A DNA stretch of 64,000 nt from CAZPHU01 sp964586285 (GCA_964586285.1 CAZPHU010000004.1:16227-80226); one strand, 5' to 3'. Positions 44,702-53,977 are shown, numbered from the stretch's first letter. The notes: generated by a model from the letters alone, not told the origin. Numbers and translations: made by a program.

Positions 44702-45874
44702 TCAATCGATCGGAGCCGGCTCTTTCGCCACAGATTCTTTTTTTCCTTTTGACCTGAACTCTTTGGGAGACACTCCGAATCTCTCTCTGAAAGTTCTGCT
44801 GAAATGACTGATATTTTTATAACCGACCGATATGGCTATTTCGGTCACCTGCTTATCCGTCTCTTTAAGCAGCCGTGATGCTTCATTGAGGCGAAGCTGA
44901 TTGAGATAGCCTTTGAAATTCGTATCGAGATACTTTCGGATCAGAAGGGAGGCATCCTTGCGCTGGATTCCGGTTTGATGGGCGAGAATATCAATCGTGA
45001 TGTCGGAAACGAAGTAATTTTGGGCCATATAGGTCACCAGCCGCTCCAGCCGCTCTTCATCATCGGATTTGAGATTCACCTTTGTATAGGCTGAAAGAGC
45101 CTTGGTCCTGACTCCCTTCAACATGTTGGATTCGGCCCATTTCATTGCCGTAAGCAATAAAAGCGCTCCCAGAGTCAGAAGCCACATCAAAGCGGCAAAT
45201 ATCTGAATAGCTGCTTTCACTAACCGATTTTGGCCCGTGAGAGTAATCGAACTCAGTTGGCCGGTGACGGTCTCCTGATTGTATGGCGAGGTAGACAGCC
45301 CGTTAAGAATTTCTATATGATTTACCGCCCTGAACCTGTCCTCTCTTTCAACTTCCGGGACATCGTGCTGAATTTTCCACCAGGCGGGCACCGTAAAGTC
45401 GTTGAGGCTAAAAGAGGCGACCTTACCGGTTTTACCGGGTCTGTACTCCTTCTCATAGTACCTGTATGTGTTTGGATTGGATGTGTCGGTGAGGGTTGGA
45501 TCGAATGATTTGAGAAACAGCCTGACAGCATCCGAGTTATCCATGGTCAGTCTCACGTGAATGCTGTCAAAGCCCGAAAGGTCATTGCCTCCCGAAGCTG
45601 AGTCGGACAGATACAGCTTGAAGCCCGCGTATGGGTACTTAAACCCGGGTTTAAGGGTGTAGGAAAATTTTGCGGTATTTCTATACTCCAGATCTATTTG
45701 CGAATGCCCTCCTTCCCATTGATCCGAAACAGACTCCACTCTGATATCGGTGGAAGGGAAAAGGGTAAATGAGATACTGTTGAAAAACTTAAGCCGGACT
45801 ATCCCACCGATTGTAACAACAAGCGAGAGTCCCAGAAGAACACAGCAAATCCCCCAGGCGGATTTCTTATTCAT
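44702..45874 (-). CDS. membrane-spanning AraC-family regulator with periplasmic carbohydrate-binding-like domain
   Basis: About 390 residues. First membrane helix (GICCVLLGLSLVVTIGGIV), a ~190-residue periplasmic beta-rich domain (YAGFKLYLSDSASGGNDLSGFD) resembling CBM11/CIA30-like galactose-binding folds, a second helix (AALMWLLTLGALLLLTAM), and a cytoplasmic AraC domain with two helix-turn-helices (QTGIQRKDASLLIRKYLDTN; VTEIAISVGYKNISHFSRTF). This resembles one-component regulators that sense glycans outside and bind DNA inside. It lies 216 bases upstream of the GH8 start, same strand. Control of the GH8 gene is an inference. Confidence 0.85.
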   Translation of the reverse strand: MNKKSAWGICCVLLGLSLVVTIGGIVRLKFFNSISFTLFPSTDIRVESVSDQWEGGHSQIDLEYRNTAKFSYTLKPGFKYPYAGFKLYLSDSASGGNDLSGFDSIHVRLTMDNSDAVRLFLKSFDPTLTDTSNPNTYRYYEKEYRPGKTGKVASFSLNDFTVPAWWKIQHDVPEVEREDRFRAVNHIEILNGLSTSPYNQETVTGQLSSITLTGQNRLVKAAIQIFAALMWLLTLGALLLLTAMKWAESNMLKGVRTKALSAYTKVNLKSDDEERLERLVTYMAQNYFVSDITIDILAHQTGIQRKDASLLIRKYLDTNFKGYLNQLRLNEASRLLKETDKQVTEIAISVGYKNISHFSRTFRERFGVSPKEFRSKGKKESVAKEPAPID

Positions 45875-46137
45875 TGCAAGCACATTTCTTTGAAAACGCA
45901 AGACAGGTCAGCAATTGTGACACCCTTAAAGGATCATTCAAAAAGCTCGATCTTTCAGGCTGCAATATTTATGATAACATATAGGTAACCGCAATGCCCA
46001 TCTCGGTTCAAAACAGATCGGAGACCGGGATGCATTTTATAATTTCGGGCGTCGCCTGTTTTTTATGTACAATCACACATACGACACTTCAGGGTATCCA
46101 ATATCGTCACATGTTAGAAAAACCGGGAGGACAAGTA

Positions 46138-46191
46138 TGAATTTCTTGAAAAAGTTTACGGCTCCGGCTTTAGATCTGCAGAACCGTTGAT
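46138..46191 (+). CDS. possible 17-residue leader or micropeptide
   Basis: Reads MNFLKKFTAPALDLQNR and is preceded by GGGAGGACAAGT, one of the best ribosome-binding sites in the window, seven bases before the ATG. No plus-strand gene follows, so an attenuator for a downstream gene is unlikely. It could be a small peptide, the remnant of a longer gene, or chance. Confidence 0.35.
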
Positions 46192-46307
46192 AAGATTAGC
46201 TCTTTGATACAGTCGTTTACACTGAATGTAAAGAATTAACTTAGGAGCACACATTTAGGCATCTGCCTTTTAGATTAACCACCAAGAGGTAAAAACCCAA
46301 TAGGAAA

Positions 46308-46342
46308 AAAGAAGTAAAAAGCGCATGAGCTCTCATGCGCTC
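46308..46342 (-). terminator. terminator of the RRM gene
   Basis: GCGCATGAGC-TCTCATGCGC is an almost perfect 20-base palindrome followed on the minus strand by TTTTTACTTC. It is 20 bases past the RRM stop. Confidence 0.85.
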
Positions 46343-46361
46343 ATTACATTCACGACCGTTA

Positions 46362-46640
46362 TTACCAGCGATTCCTTGAAGGCCTGCTGGTTCTTTCCGG
46401 TTTAGGACGAGCCTCATTAACGGTCAGATTACGTCCCTTGAAATCTTTTCCGTTAAGTTCAGCGATTGCCGATTCAGCCTGACTGCTTTGAGGCATCTCA
46501 ATGAAGCCGAAACCCTTTGATCTTCCCGTCATTTTGTCGGTGATAACAGCCGCCGAAGAGACTTCACCGTACTGCGAGAAAAGATCTTGCAGATCATTCT
46601 GAGTCACATTGTAAGAGAGGTTGCCAACATAAATGTTCAT
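46362..46640 (-). CDS. RRM-domain RNA-binding protein
   Basis: 92 residues, one RNA-recognition motif: RNP2 is MNIYVGNLSYNV and RNP1 is SKGFGFIEM. The tail is arginine/proline-rich (RPKPERTSRPSRNRW). Such small bacterial RRM proteins occur in cyanobacteria and FCB bacteria and often act as cold-shock RNA chaperones. The start at 46640 follows GGTGGG. The helicase gene is 276 bases upstream on the same strand, so they may work together or be co-regulated. Confidence 0.92.
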   Translation of the reverse strand: MNIYVGNLSYNVTQNDLQDLFSQYGEVSSAAVITDKMTGRSKGFGFIEMPQSSQAESAIAELNGKDFKGRNLTVNEARPKPERTSRPSRNRW

Positions 46641-46915
46641 ACGAAACCCACCATCGATTCTGTGCCATCGAAAAAGTTCCGCCGAAAGCCATATCTGGCA
46701 CAGAATATGGTATCGACGCACTGGTTACCCAGCGTGAGAAAATTATTTAAATCAACATTTAACAATATAATCTTTTTATAAATAAGAAATGTTTAATTTT
46801 TGTTATTTTTTCTATCTCGTGTACCTGCAATTTACATGCCGATGACTTATCAAACAATACTCGGGACAGTTCAAATGTAAAACCCCTGCAAAATCTCAGC
46901 CAATATCCGTCGCGA

Positions 46916-48160
46916 TTAATACTTTTTGGACCACCTGTTTGCCCCAAGGCGGATTCTTTTACCTCCACCCCTTGCCTGACTCTTGTACATACCCTGCTCT
47001 TCAAGCACCGAACTTTCGCATTTCAAATACTCGAAACCGGGATAGCGGTTTACCATGAAACGCTTCCCGATAAGCCGTTCGATACTGCGAACATGCTTGT
47101 GTTCGTCGTCGCAGACAAATGTTATCGCCTTTCCGAGGGCCTCACCACGACCGGTTCTTCCGATGCGGTGGATGTAGTCCTGGGCAAAAAGCGGCGCGTC
47201 AAAGTTGACAACGTGACTAATGCCTTCGACATCTATTCCCCGTGCGGCAATATCGGTTGCCACAAGAACCTTGTACTTCCCATTCCTGAACCCGTCAAGC
47301 ACACGCCTGCGCTGAGACTGCGTCCTGTCGGCGTGAAGCGCGGCGCTGCGAAACCCCCCGGCGCAGAGTTTTCTCGATAAACAGTCGGCACCAGACTTGG
47401 TCCTTGAGAAAACAAGCACCTTCTGAGTCGGCTCTTTTTCCAGAATATGCGGAAGAAGATCGTTCTTTTGCCGGTGGGAAATGGTATAGAAATGCTGCTC
47501 GACGGTCTGAGCCGGAGAGCAGGGTTTTCCTATCTCTACAACCTTGGGCTCGACCTGAATCTCTGAAATAAGCTTACGAATCTCCGGCGACATTGTGGCC
47601 GAAAATAACATCGTCTGACGTTTGCGAGGTATGGCTTTGATAATTCTTCTCACATCCTTTATGAAACCCATATCATACATCCTGTCGGCTTCATCAAGAA
47701 TGAGAATCTCTACACGCGAAAGATCGATAGTGCGGCGTCCGATATGGTCAAGCAGACGCCCCGGGGTCGCGGCGACTATCTCCACACCGCGCCGAAGCTT
47801 GCGGATCTGTTCGCGGATATCGACTCCCCCGTAAATGGACAGCGCACGCAAACCGGTGCTGCCTCCATAGGTAATTACCGATTGAACAATCTGCAAGGTA
47901 AGTTCGCGAGTAGGAGCAAGGATAAGGACTCGGGGATACCTCTGAGGGCTGTCCGGAGAAAAATGCCTGTGAAGCAGGTGAAGTGTCGGCAAAACAAATG
48001 CCGCAGTCTTACCTGTTCCCGTCGGGGCACAACCAATAATATCTTTACCGCTCAGTGCGATCGGTATTGCTTTACTTTGAATCTCGGTAGGTGAGTTGTA
48101 GCCGGCGGCTCCAATACCCTTCAAAATCGTTTCGGCCAGGCCGAAAACGGAAAAACCCAT
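46916..48160 (-). CDS. DEAD-box RNA helicase (RhlE-like)
   Basis: About 414 residues with all helicase motifs: Q motif (GYNSPTEIQSKAIPIALSGKD), Walker A (APTGTGKTAAFVLPT), PTRELTLQ, TPGRLLDHIG, DEAD (ILDEADRMYDMG), SAT (LFSATMSP), and the second-domain motifs ARGIDVEGISHVVNFD and HRIGRTGRGEALGKA. The C-terminal tail is short and basic (GGGKRIRLGANRWSKKY), as in RhlE. Start 48160 has AGGAACGAA. Confidence 0.95.
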   Translation of the reverse strand: MGFSVFGLAETILKGIGAAGYNSPTEIQSKAIPIALSGKDIIGCAPTGTGKTAAFVLPTLHLLHRHFSPDSPQRYPRVLILAPTRELTLQIVQSVITYGGSTGLRALSIYGGVDIREQIRKLRRGVEIVAATPGRLLDHIGRRTIDLSRVEILILDEADRMYDMGFIKDVRRIIKAIPRKRQTMLFSATMSPEIRKLISEIQVEPKVVEIGKPCSPAQTVEQHFYTISHRQKNDLLPHILEKEPTQKVLVFSRTKSGADCLSRKLCAGGFRSAALHADRTQSQRRRVLDGFRNGKYKVLVATDIAARGIDVEGISHVVNFDAPLFAQDYIHRIGRTGRGEALGKAITFVCDDEHKHVRSIERLIGKRFMVNRYPGFEYLKCESSVLEEQGMYKSQARGGGKRIRLGANRWSKKY

Positions 48161-48431
48161 TTCGTTCCTTCTAAATCCCACTATGGGGATCAAACCAACG
48201 TATAGTATATGACACGCTACTTACAATGGGAACGAGCAAGGAGGTAGGAAAGAAGAACCTTCGTTTATACCCGTGCTAATATCATCGGAGTGCGGGTCTG
48301 TTCACCGGCATTCTCATAAAGCCGGTGATTCCTGCATTAGCAGTGAGACTAATATAGTTCGTGCCGTGTAAAATGTTATTGTTTTTTTTATTTTTTTTAT
48401 GAGCCCATAAAAGACCCGTCCTCGTTTTGAA

Positions 48432-49997
48432 TCAATAATGGATTCCCAGCAAGATCGGGCGAATCCTGGTATCAACCAGCACAAGTTGGCCCGAACCGCT
48501 GCCCCCACCTCCACCGGGGGCCGTAACAATCCCCATGTCGATAAACTCTGAAATAACCGAATCATCATAGGTCAGATATAAACGTGAACCGGAATTATGT
48601 TGAAAACCACTTGCTGAGTCCACATGATGAATCGAGCCGACCATGTCGTTTCCCACGCCCCAATTGTAGCTGCAAGATCCGGTTCCCGCTACATGAACAT
48701 ATCCCCTGAAAAATCCGCTGCTCCCGAACTGATTAACCACACCGCCACTGTCCACATAAACCATGGTATTGGACCCGGCGCCGTTTTCATACCAGTTTCC
48801 ATTACAGTTGATCGTCTTCTCCACGATCCACATGACGTTGGCGTCCACCACGTCGGCACTGTATTGCATGTTCATAAAGCCGTCCACACGAACAACCAGA
48901 AAACCGTTCCAAAGCTCCCCGCTTGCCAGGGCAGCGTTGTAGAGCCCCTGCACATGAGCCCCCGTCACGTTAATGAGGTTAAGAGCGGTGGATGATTTGA
49001 TTTTCGATGAAGGAATAGATGACAGATCCACCCTGAAAGGCTGTTCACTTCCGGTCGGCAGATCGAGCCTGGATGGAATATCGATATTCCCCCCGTTATC
49101 CTCAACACCGGCCGCGTTTATGACCCTGGAGGTATTTAGCCTACCCGAATGGATAAGCTCAAAACCGTTCATATCCACATACCTGTTCCCCGACACATCA
49201 CAGTTAAAAAAAGCCGAATCATTGAGTTGCAGGTTGACATCCAATTGGAGGTCTTGCTCAAAACCCGATTTGCCGCCGATGTGCAGGGAGTTGTTCTGAG
49301 ACTTTAGCGGCGTCTGGAAATAGGCGGGCCCGTTTATAAAAACCCGACCGTCAAATGAACTCATCAGACTGGATGAACCGGTCCTGAAACTGCCGTTAAT
49401 CACGCTGCTGTCGGCTGAGCTGTTGAAATGAACGTCGCCTGCAAAATACACGTTCCCGTTGATTGTGACTTTGCTGTCAAAATTGCGCCCGTCACCCCCC
49501 ATATAGATGGCGTACCGCCTTCTGGGGAAACTCATGGCAAGGCCGCGCAGCTCATAGTTTCCGATCAACCTCTCTCTCCCCCCTTTGCCCGCATACCCAA
49601 ACGCCTCGATTCGCAACAGCATCTTTTGGGGATCAAACGCCGTTATTCGCGCCGACACTTGGGGAGAATTGCCCTGTGAGGGGTTGATTTTCATCCGGGA
49701 CTCGATTGCGGAGGCGTTTGTGTCGGAAACCAGAAGCCACTGATGAGTAGAATCGCCGATATACTTGCTCAGAAGTTCCAAAGCTGTCCGGGGCTGTTTG
49801 AGAAACTGCTTTTCGCAAGCGCTTAAACCGGCCCGGGCCGCCAGGGAGGATGTTCTCATATTGAGAAAATCGATCGAACTCATCTTATCACTCTGAGACA
49901 GCCCGATCAATCCAAGCCCGGTAAGCGAAGCCGCGAAAAGGGCCACCAGCCCGTATAGAAGCGCCGAGCCTTTTGGATTCTCAAAAAGCATTCTCAT
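48432..49997 (-). CDS. PilX-like pseudopilin-associated protein with beta-helix-like repeats
   Basis: 521 residues. N-terminal pilin-like hydrophobic segment (GSALLYGLVALFAASLTGLGLIGL), then a 350-residue part rich in short beta-strand repeats (SKVTINGNVYFAGDVHFNSS; DGRVFINGPAYFQTP), giving a bactofilin or beta-helix look. A Gly/Ser-rich patch (PGGGGGSGSGQL) is close to the C-terminus. It is last in the pseudopilin operon, nine bases after the PilW-like gene, with AGGAATCGGAA before the ATG. Probable tip or accessory protein of a type IV pilus or type II secretion filament; name by position only. Confidence 0.7.
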   Translation of the reverse strand: MRMLFENPKGSALLYGLVALFAASLTGLGLIGLSQSDKMSSIDFLNMRTSSLAARAGLSACEKQFLKQPRTALELLSKYIGDSTHQWLLVSDTNASAIESRMKINPSQGNSPQVSARITAFDPQKMLLRIEAFGYAGKGGRERLIGNYELRGLAMSFPRRRYAIYMGGDGRNFDSKVTINGNVYFAGDVHFNSSADSSVINGSFRTGSSSLMSSFDGRVFINGPAYFQTPLKSQNNSLHIGGKSGFEQDLQLDVNLQLNDSAFFNCDVSGNRYVDMNGFELIHSGRLNTSRVINAAGVEDNGGNIDIPSRLDLPTGSEQPFRVDLSSIPSSKIKSSTALNLINVTGAHVQGLYNAALASGELWNGFLVVRVDGFMNMQYSADVVDANVMWIVEKTINCNGNWYENGAGSNTMVYVDSGGVVNQFGSSGFFRGYVHVAGTGSCSYNWGVGNDMVGSIHHVDSASGFQHNSGSRLYLTYDDSVISEFIDMGIVTAPGGGGGSGSGQLVLVDTRIRPILLGIHY

Positions 49998-50006
49998 TTC
50001 CGATTC

Positions 50007-51104
50007 CTAAAACAAACCGTTATTGGGTATTTCAACCGTCTCCACATACCGTCTCCAGGAATACCTTCCCGACCGGGAAATCGCAACATTGCCCACAGAC
50101 CAGGGGCTGTTCACACTCATGCCCGTTTCGCCGTCGCTTCGTGTAACGAGGCCTATACGTATCGCCTTTACGCCCTTCTTTTCGCTGGGCTGGGGATTGT
50201 CTTTCCAAATATATCGACCCAAATCAGCTCTTTGCAACACCACCCCCTTAACAAGCAGCGTCCCCGGACCGTCGGTCTTGAATCGCAGAGACAGGAATAA
50301 ATCGCTTGTTTTGGGAACGCTCAACGTAAAGACGGCGGGGGAATCATAGGGTAAAAACCGCTCCGATGTCACAACCGTGCCGGAGGAATTTGTCAACGCC
50401 CACTCCATCCAGTCCAGCACCTGCAAAAAACCGCCTTGGGGATCAAGCTCAAAGTGTATTTCCACACGCTGATCTTCATTGAAACTAAGAGGCGTGATGT
50501 GACGGATAAAGCCGGTCGAGGCCGTGGCGATCGACAAACGCATAGCGCCTCCGAAAGCGCCGATCGAGCAGTTGGAAGCTGTCCAGTTGGCGGTATTTGC
50601 CGTTGATTGATCCAAGATAGTGGAGTCGATATCAAACACTCCATACTGGAACTGAAGTGCATAAACATTAGACGCCAGAATCATCGAGTCGCTGCCGTGG
50701 TATCTATTAAGGTTGTTTTTTTGCAAATGATACCGGATCGTGTCGATACCCATTAACTGAGCCGAGTTATTCACCCGCGCCTTGAGAATAGTCAGGGTAT
50801 CGGACGGATCTCCTTCCTTATGAATGAACGATGAGCTGTCGCCAAGCCAGCTCCCTGCCACAGTGACTTTCTGAACCGTGTTGGAGCCCGTGGGATTGAG
50901 CACCGTTTTGAACCCGGTGTTTCGGATCTCCCGCCCAAGCATCGCCGCAACATCACGCGACTGCGACTGAAGCCCGGATATCCTTCGCCCGCTTACCGCA
51001 TGAGCATTGATCATCTTCATCTGCGACAGTATCAGCACCGACACGATTCCCACCAGAGCCATGTATATAACCATCTCGACCAGCGTCAATCCGTTTCTGT
51101 TCAT
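50007..51104 (-). CDS. PilW-like pseudopilin
   Basis: About 365 residues with a class III signal: basic start then GLTLVEMVIYMALVGIVSVLILSQ, where cleavage after the glycine leaves a leucine/threonine. Glu at +5 is present. The rest is a long beta-rich domain. The ATG at 51104 overlaps the preceding gene's stop (ATGA), supporting translational coupling. Likely minor pilin. Confidence 0.82.
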   Translation of the reverse strand: MNRNGLTLVEMVIYMALVGIVSVLILSQMKMINAHAVSGRRISGLQSQSRDVAAMLGREIRNTGFKTVLNPTGSNTVQKVTVAGSWLGDSSSFIHKEGDPSDTLTILKARVNNSAQLMGIDTIRYHLQKNNLNRYHGSDSMILASNVYALQFQYGVFDIDSTILDQSTANTANWTASNCSIGAFGGAMRLSIATASTGFIRHITPLSFNEDQRVEIHFELDPQGGFLQVLDWMEWALTNSSGTVVTSERFLPYDSPAVFTLSVPKTSDLFLSLRFKTDGPGTLLVKGVVLQRADLGRYIWKDNPQPSEKKGVKAIRIGLVTRSDGETGMSVNSPWSVGNVAISRSGRYSWRRYVETVEIPNNGLF

Positions 51105-51454
51105 CTCAGCGCCCCGGTGAGGTTGATTTGACGGCGCCGGTTTTCGGCGCGGCTCCATTGGACCGTTATACTGGCCCTTTTGATCGGGCCGACAGTATCG
51201 ATCTCCCAGATCCGAAAAAGCGTCAGGTTATCCTCCACGATCTGATCGGAGCTGTCGACGGGAAAGGGCGAGGCACTCAGTTGAATCAATTTGCTTTCGG
51301 CGGCCTTGAAAGCAAGCTCAGATGTGTAGGCATCCTTTTGCAGTCCCACGCTGCTTTTCAGGGATCGGGTAAAAATCACCGCGGAGGTACTTATAATAAT
51401 GATAACGATAAATATCTCGATGATCGAAAAGCCGGATTCTAAAGAGCGATCCAT
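51101..51454 (-). CDS. PilV-like minor pseudopilin
   Basis: About 117 residues, starting MDRSLESGFSIIEIFIVIIIISTS. The prepilin cleavage site is after Gly and the E at +5 is visible. The rest is a short beta domain. It overlaps the upstream FimT gene by about 16 bases and the downstream PilW gene by four. The frame starts also at 51469 (MERLIM), which is less likely. Confidence 0.82.
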   Translation of the reverse strand: MDRSLESGFSIIEIFIVIIIISTSAVIFTRSLKSSVGLQKDAYTSELAFKAAESKLIQLSASPFPVDSSDQIVEDNLTLFRIWEIDTVGPIKRASITVQWSRAENRRRQINLTGALR

Positions 51455-51996
51455 GATGAGCCGTTCCATTTATACATTTTGAAATTCTGTTTCTCTTTCG
51501 ATACCCTGAGGCAAAAGACCACGTCGGAAAGTTTTTCGGAACTGATATACACACTTCCCTCATTCACCGTCCCAAACGCATCATTTGCCACCAAAAGCCC
51601 CACACTGTTCCAGTCCCCGGCCGCGGGAACTCCGCCTGCGGGCAGGGAAGCATCCGGTGGTGCGGATACGGGCGGGTTGGAAGGAAGCCCGAATTGCAAG
51701 GGAGGTTCGAGGCTAATCGACTGAACCGATTCGCCGGACTGATACACACCGTCATCATTGTAGTCTACCGAAACATCATAACCGGCGCCGGTAAACATAA
51801 CCTGCACCGATGCGTCACTTTTAAGCCCGGTCATACGAACGGATGAAATGTCCCTGAGGATCTGATACGCTGCGGATTCCAGAGAGGCGTGAGCGGAGAA
51901 AGTGGAAAAACCGTGTACCGCCGCGGTACCCAGCAAACCGACTATAACGATTACGATGATCAGCTCAAGAAGAGTGAATCCTTTAACAGAGCCCAT
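51439..51996 (-). CDS. GspH/FimT-like pseudopilin
   Basis: 185 residues with a textbook prepilin N-terminus (GFTLLELIIVIVIVGLLGTAAVHG), cleaved by PilD-type peptidase, Glu at +5. The following region (YQILRDISSVRMTGLKSDAS) matches the GspH fold. First gene of the operon, downstream of the promoter at 52020-52048; ribosome-binding site GGGGAGG. Confidence 0.9.
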   Translation of the reverse strand: MGSVKGFTLLELIIVIVIVGLLGTAAVHGFSTFSAHASLESAAYQILRDISSVRMTGLKSDASVQVMFTGAGYDVSVDYNDDGVYQSGESVQSISLEPPLQFGLPSNPPVSAPPDASLPAGGVPAAGDWNSVGLLVANDAFGTVNEGSVYISSEKLSDVVFCLRVSKEKQNFKMYKWNGSSWIAL

Positions 51997-52011
51997 GAAC
52001 GCCTCCCCATT

Positions 52012-52321
52012 CCTGTTTTATTCTAACATGGAAATTTAAGGGAAGCAACCATTTACTTTTCAAGCATTTAGATTGACCGAAACGGCAAGAGACGTGTGTT
52101 TTTCTTTCAAGTCTTTTGTTTCAGGGGCTTAGAAACAGAAAACGAGCGATCTCCCGGGGCAATCAGCGCAATTCTTCGTATGTTGAGATCCTGGCAGTGC
52201 CTGAAATAACCGCCAGATTACTCCAGACCGAAAGCCTCGATCCTGCTGTCGAAAAATTGCACGGCTCATCCACTGAAAACCGCTCGTTTGTGAGTAGGGC
52301 TGTTTTTCTACTTAATCGACA
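52012..52321. other. intergenic region upstream of the pseudopilin operon
   Basis: About 310 bases between the SLOG-like gene stop and the pseudopilin promoter. The plus-strand frame 52116-52490 runs opposite the SLOG-like gene and is rejected. An AAACGAGCG/CGCTCGTTT pair lies 140 bases apart and is probably chance. Confidence 0.5.
52020..52048 (-). promoter_or_regulatory. sigma70-type promoter of the pseudopilin operon
   Basis: On the minus strand TTGCTT (-35), a 17-base spacer and TAGAAT (-10). It lies 24 bases upstream of the FimT-like ATG, so the leader is short. Confidence 0.65.
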
Positions 52322-52870
52322 TTATCCGAAAGAGCGCTGGAACAGCCCGGCGATCGCATCCACGGCCTCATCGGTCGGAAAACGTGTACCGGTGGCGGCA
52401 AAAGTCTTGTGCAAAATCACCGGATCTTCCAAGACCCATTCCTTATTCTGCCAGGTGACCCATTCCTTGCTCTCGAGGTCAAAGACGTGAAGCGGCCTGT
52501 TGAAGAACTTGGCCAGCTCTATCCCCCAGCCGGTACCACCTTTAAGTGTACCGTTTGAGAGAAGCCAACCTACTCCAAACACCTGATATCCCTGATTGAT
52601 GACATGAAAGAGCGTCTGAAACACCTTACGCATGGTCATCGTGTGTCGATAAACGCGCTCCATATGCTTATCGATTATGTCAAAACTTACATTTCCGTGA
52701 TCAAGTTCTTCAGGAGTAAGAACTTTGAGGCCTCTTTCGCGTTTTGGCTTGTGCCCGTCGAAACTGTAGGTAACCTCCGCGATTCCCCACTTCTCAGCCT
52801 GTATTCCGAATTGCTCCTCGGTTCCGAGGTGACCGCTGGTATACAGTGTTGTCTCAGATGCTTCCGGCAT
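52322..52870 (-). CDS. conserved hypothetical protein, SLOG/Rossmann-like
   Basis: 182 residues of a family I recognise only by its conserved pattern: LYTSGHLGTEEQFGIQAEKW at the start, RERGLKVLTPEEL, VGWLLSNGTLKGGTGWGIEL and FFNRPLHVFDLESKEW. The GGTGWG loop and the strand-helix order suggest a LOG/SLOG-type nucleotide or sugar-binding Rossmann fold. Catalytic role unknown. Start has AGAAGGACAAC. Confidence 0.7.
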   Translation of the reverse strand: MPEASETTLYTSGHLGTEEQFGIQAEKWGIAEVTYSFDGHKPKRERGLKVLTPEELDHGNVSFDIIDKHMERVYRHTMTMRKVFQTLFHVINQGYQVFGVGWLLSNGTLKGGTGWGIELAKFFNRPLHVFDLESKEWVTWQNKEWVLEDPVILHKTFAATGTRFPTDEAVDAIAGLFQRSFG

Positions 52871-53123
52871 GTTGTCCTTCTCCCTTCATTTTTATATTTC
52901 CATCAGACAGCAGGTATATGTATCTTACTCTATTATTATTCCAAACAGTTTGAATTTTTACTGCAATTTCTTTCGTTCCTATAAAATACGATTGTTTATC
53001 GGGAGTAACAACAATATGCCCTAAAAATAGGCTCATCTGTTTGGACAAGAAAAAAAAAATGTTCGCCCGATGATGATGATGCGTTATAATTATAAATGCT
53101 CACCCATTTACCCGGAGGTTGTC

Positions 53124-53939
53124 ATGTTGAGCTTCACAATCCTGATCGCTTTGATTCCCGTGGTTTGTTTATCGCAAATAATCAGCGGCACAGATACGCT
53201 TCAAGTCGGAGAGGGCCTTATTTTCGGCAAGGATACGGTAGTCTCGGCAAACCTGTATCGTTATGAACCCGATACCACCGTTTTTGATTTCGCCCTCGTA
53301 GAGGAGGTAAACTGTTGTCTGGCGCTTGGTTGCTGCTGTAACGGACTGGTTTCATCAAACCGATCCATGTTTTTTTCAAAGGCTCCCATAGATTCAATCG
53401 ATTTTTCGTCCCAACTGGACACCTCCGCCTCGCACATGGAGCGCTTCGACGCAACCACCGAGCAATCCGACCCATCCGCGATTCCTTCCAACGCGGCCGC
53501 ACGCAGTCCGGATGAGCTTCTTTCTCAATTCGGTGCTTCGAGCGATTATGATGAGCACTTTTTTGTAGTCAAGAACGCGCAAAACCAGTTTATCCTGATT
53601 CAACCATTGGATCTGTGGTACTCGCAGCCCATGCCCGGAGACGGTGTCAAAATGTCCTGCCTGATCAAGGCGGCATTTAGGTGGCAGCTTCAAACCGACG
53701 GTTCCCTTCTTTTCAATACCCCGAGTGGGGTCGAACAGAAAAGCCCCCAAAGGCAAAAACGTTTCTCAGCAATGCAACAACGCGAATCATCCCAAAAAGA
53801 TTTTGAAATCTATACAATCCGGGGCAGGAAAGTCGGCACCAATGCTCTGATAAGCGGAAATAATCGCTCCAAGGGAGTATACATATTAGTCAATCAAAAT
53901 AAGCGGATCATCAAAAAACACAGCCTCATTTTAGATTGA
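53124..53939 (+). CDS. secreted protein with C-terminal sorting-like tail
   Basis: About 271 residues. ATG at 53124 follows GGAGGTTGTC and codes for a signal peptide (MLSFTILIALIPVVCLSQ). There is a cysteine-rich stretch (NCCLALGCCCNGL) that may bind metal or cofactors, then a serine-rich region, and a short beta-tail (FEIYTIRGRKVGTNALISGN ... VYILVNQNKRIIKKHSLILD) like T9SS-type sorting domains. No family recognised. Followed by a terminator. Confidence 0.7.
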   Translation: MLSFTILIALIPVVCLSQIISGTDTLQVGEGLIFGKDTVVSANLYRYEPDTTVFDFALVEEVNCCLALGCCCNGLVSSNRSMFFSKAPIDSIDFSSQLDTSASHMERFDATTEQSDPSAIPSNAAARSPDELLSQFGASSDYDEHFFVVKNAQNQFILIQPLDLWYSQPMPGDGVKMSCLIKAAFRWQLQTDGSLLFNTPSGVEQKSPQRQKRFSAMQQRESSQKDFEIYTIRGRKVGTNALISGNNRSKGVYILVNQNKRIIKKHSLILD

Positions 53940-53977
53940 TATCGATCGGGTCTTCATAAAACAGACAATTCCGGATG

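Larger units (their letters stand above)
45875..46361. other. intergenic region with possible micro-ORF
   Basis: About 490 bases between two minus-strand genes. It contains a TATAAT box (46038-46043, plus strand) without a convincing -35, the 17-residue ORF at 46138, and the RRM gene terminator. Confidence 0.5.

Noticed and set aside
52116..52490. 124-residue plus-strand frame
   Set aside because: Mostly antisense to the SLOG-like gene, whose family pattern is clear; poor composition.
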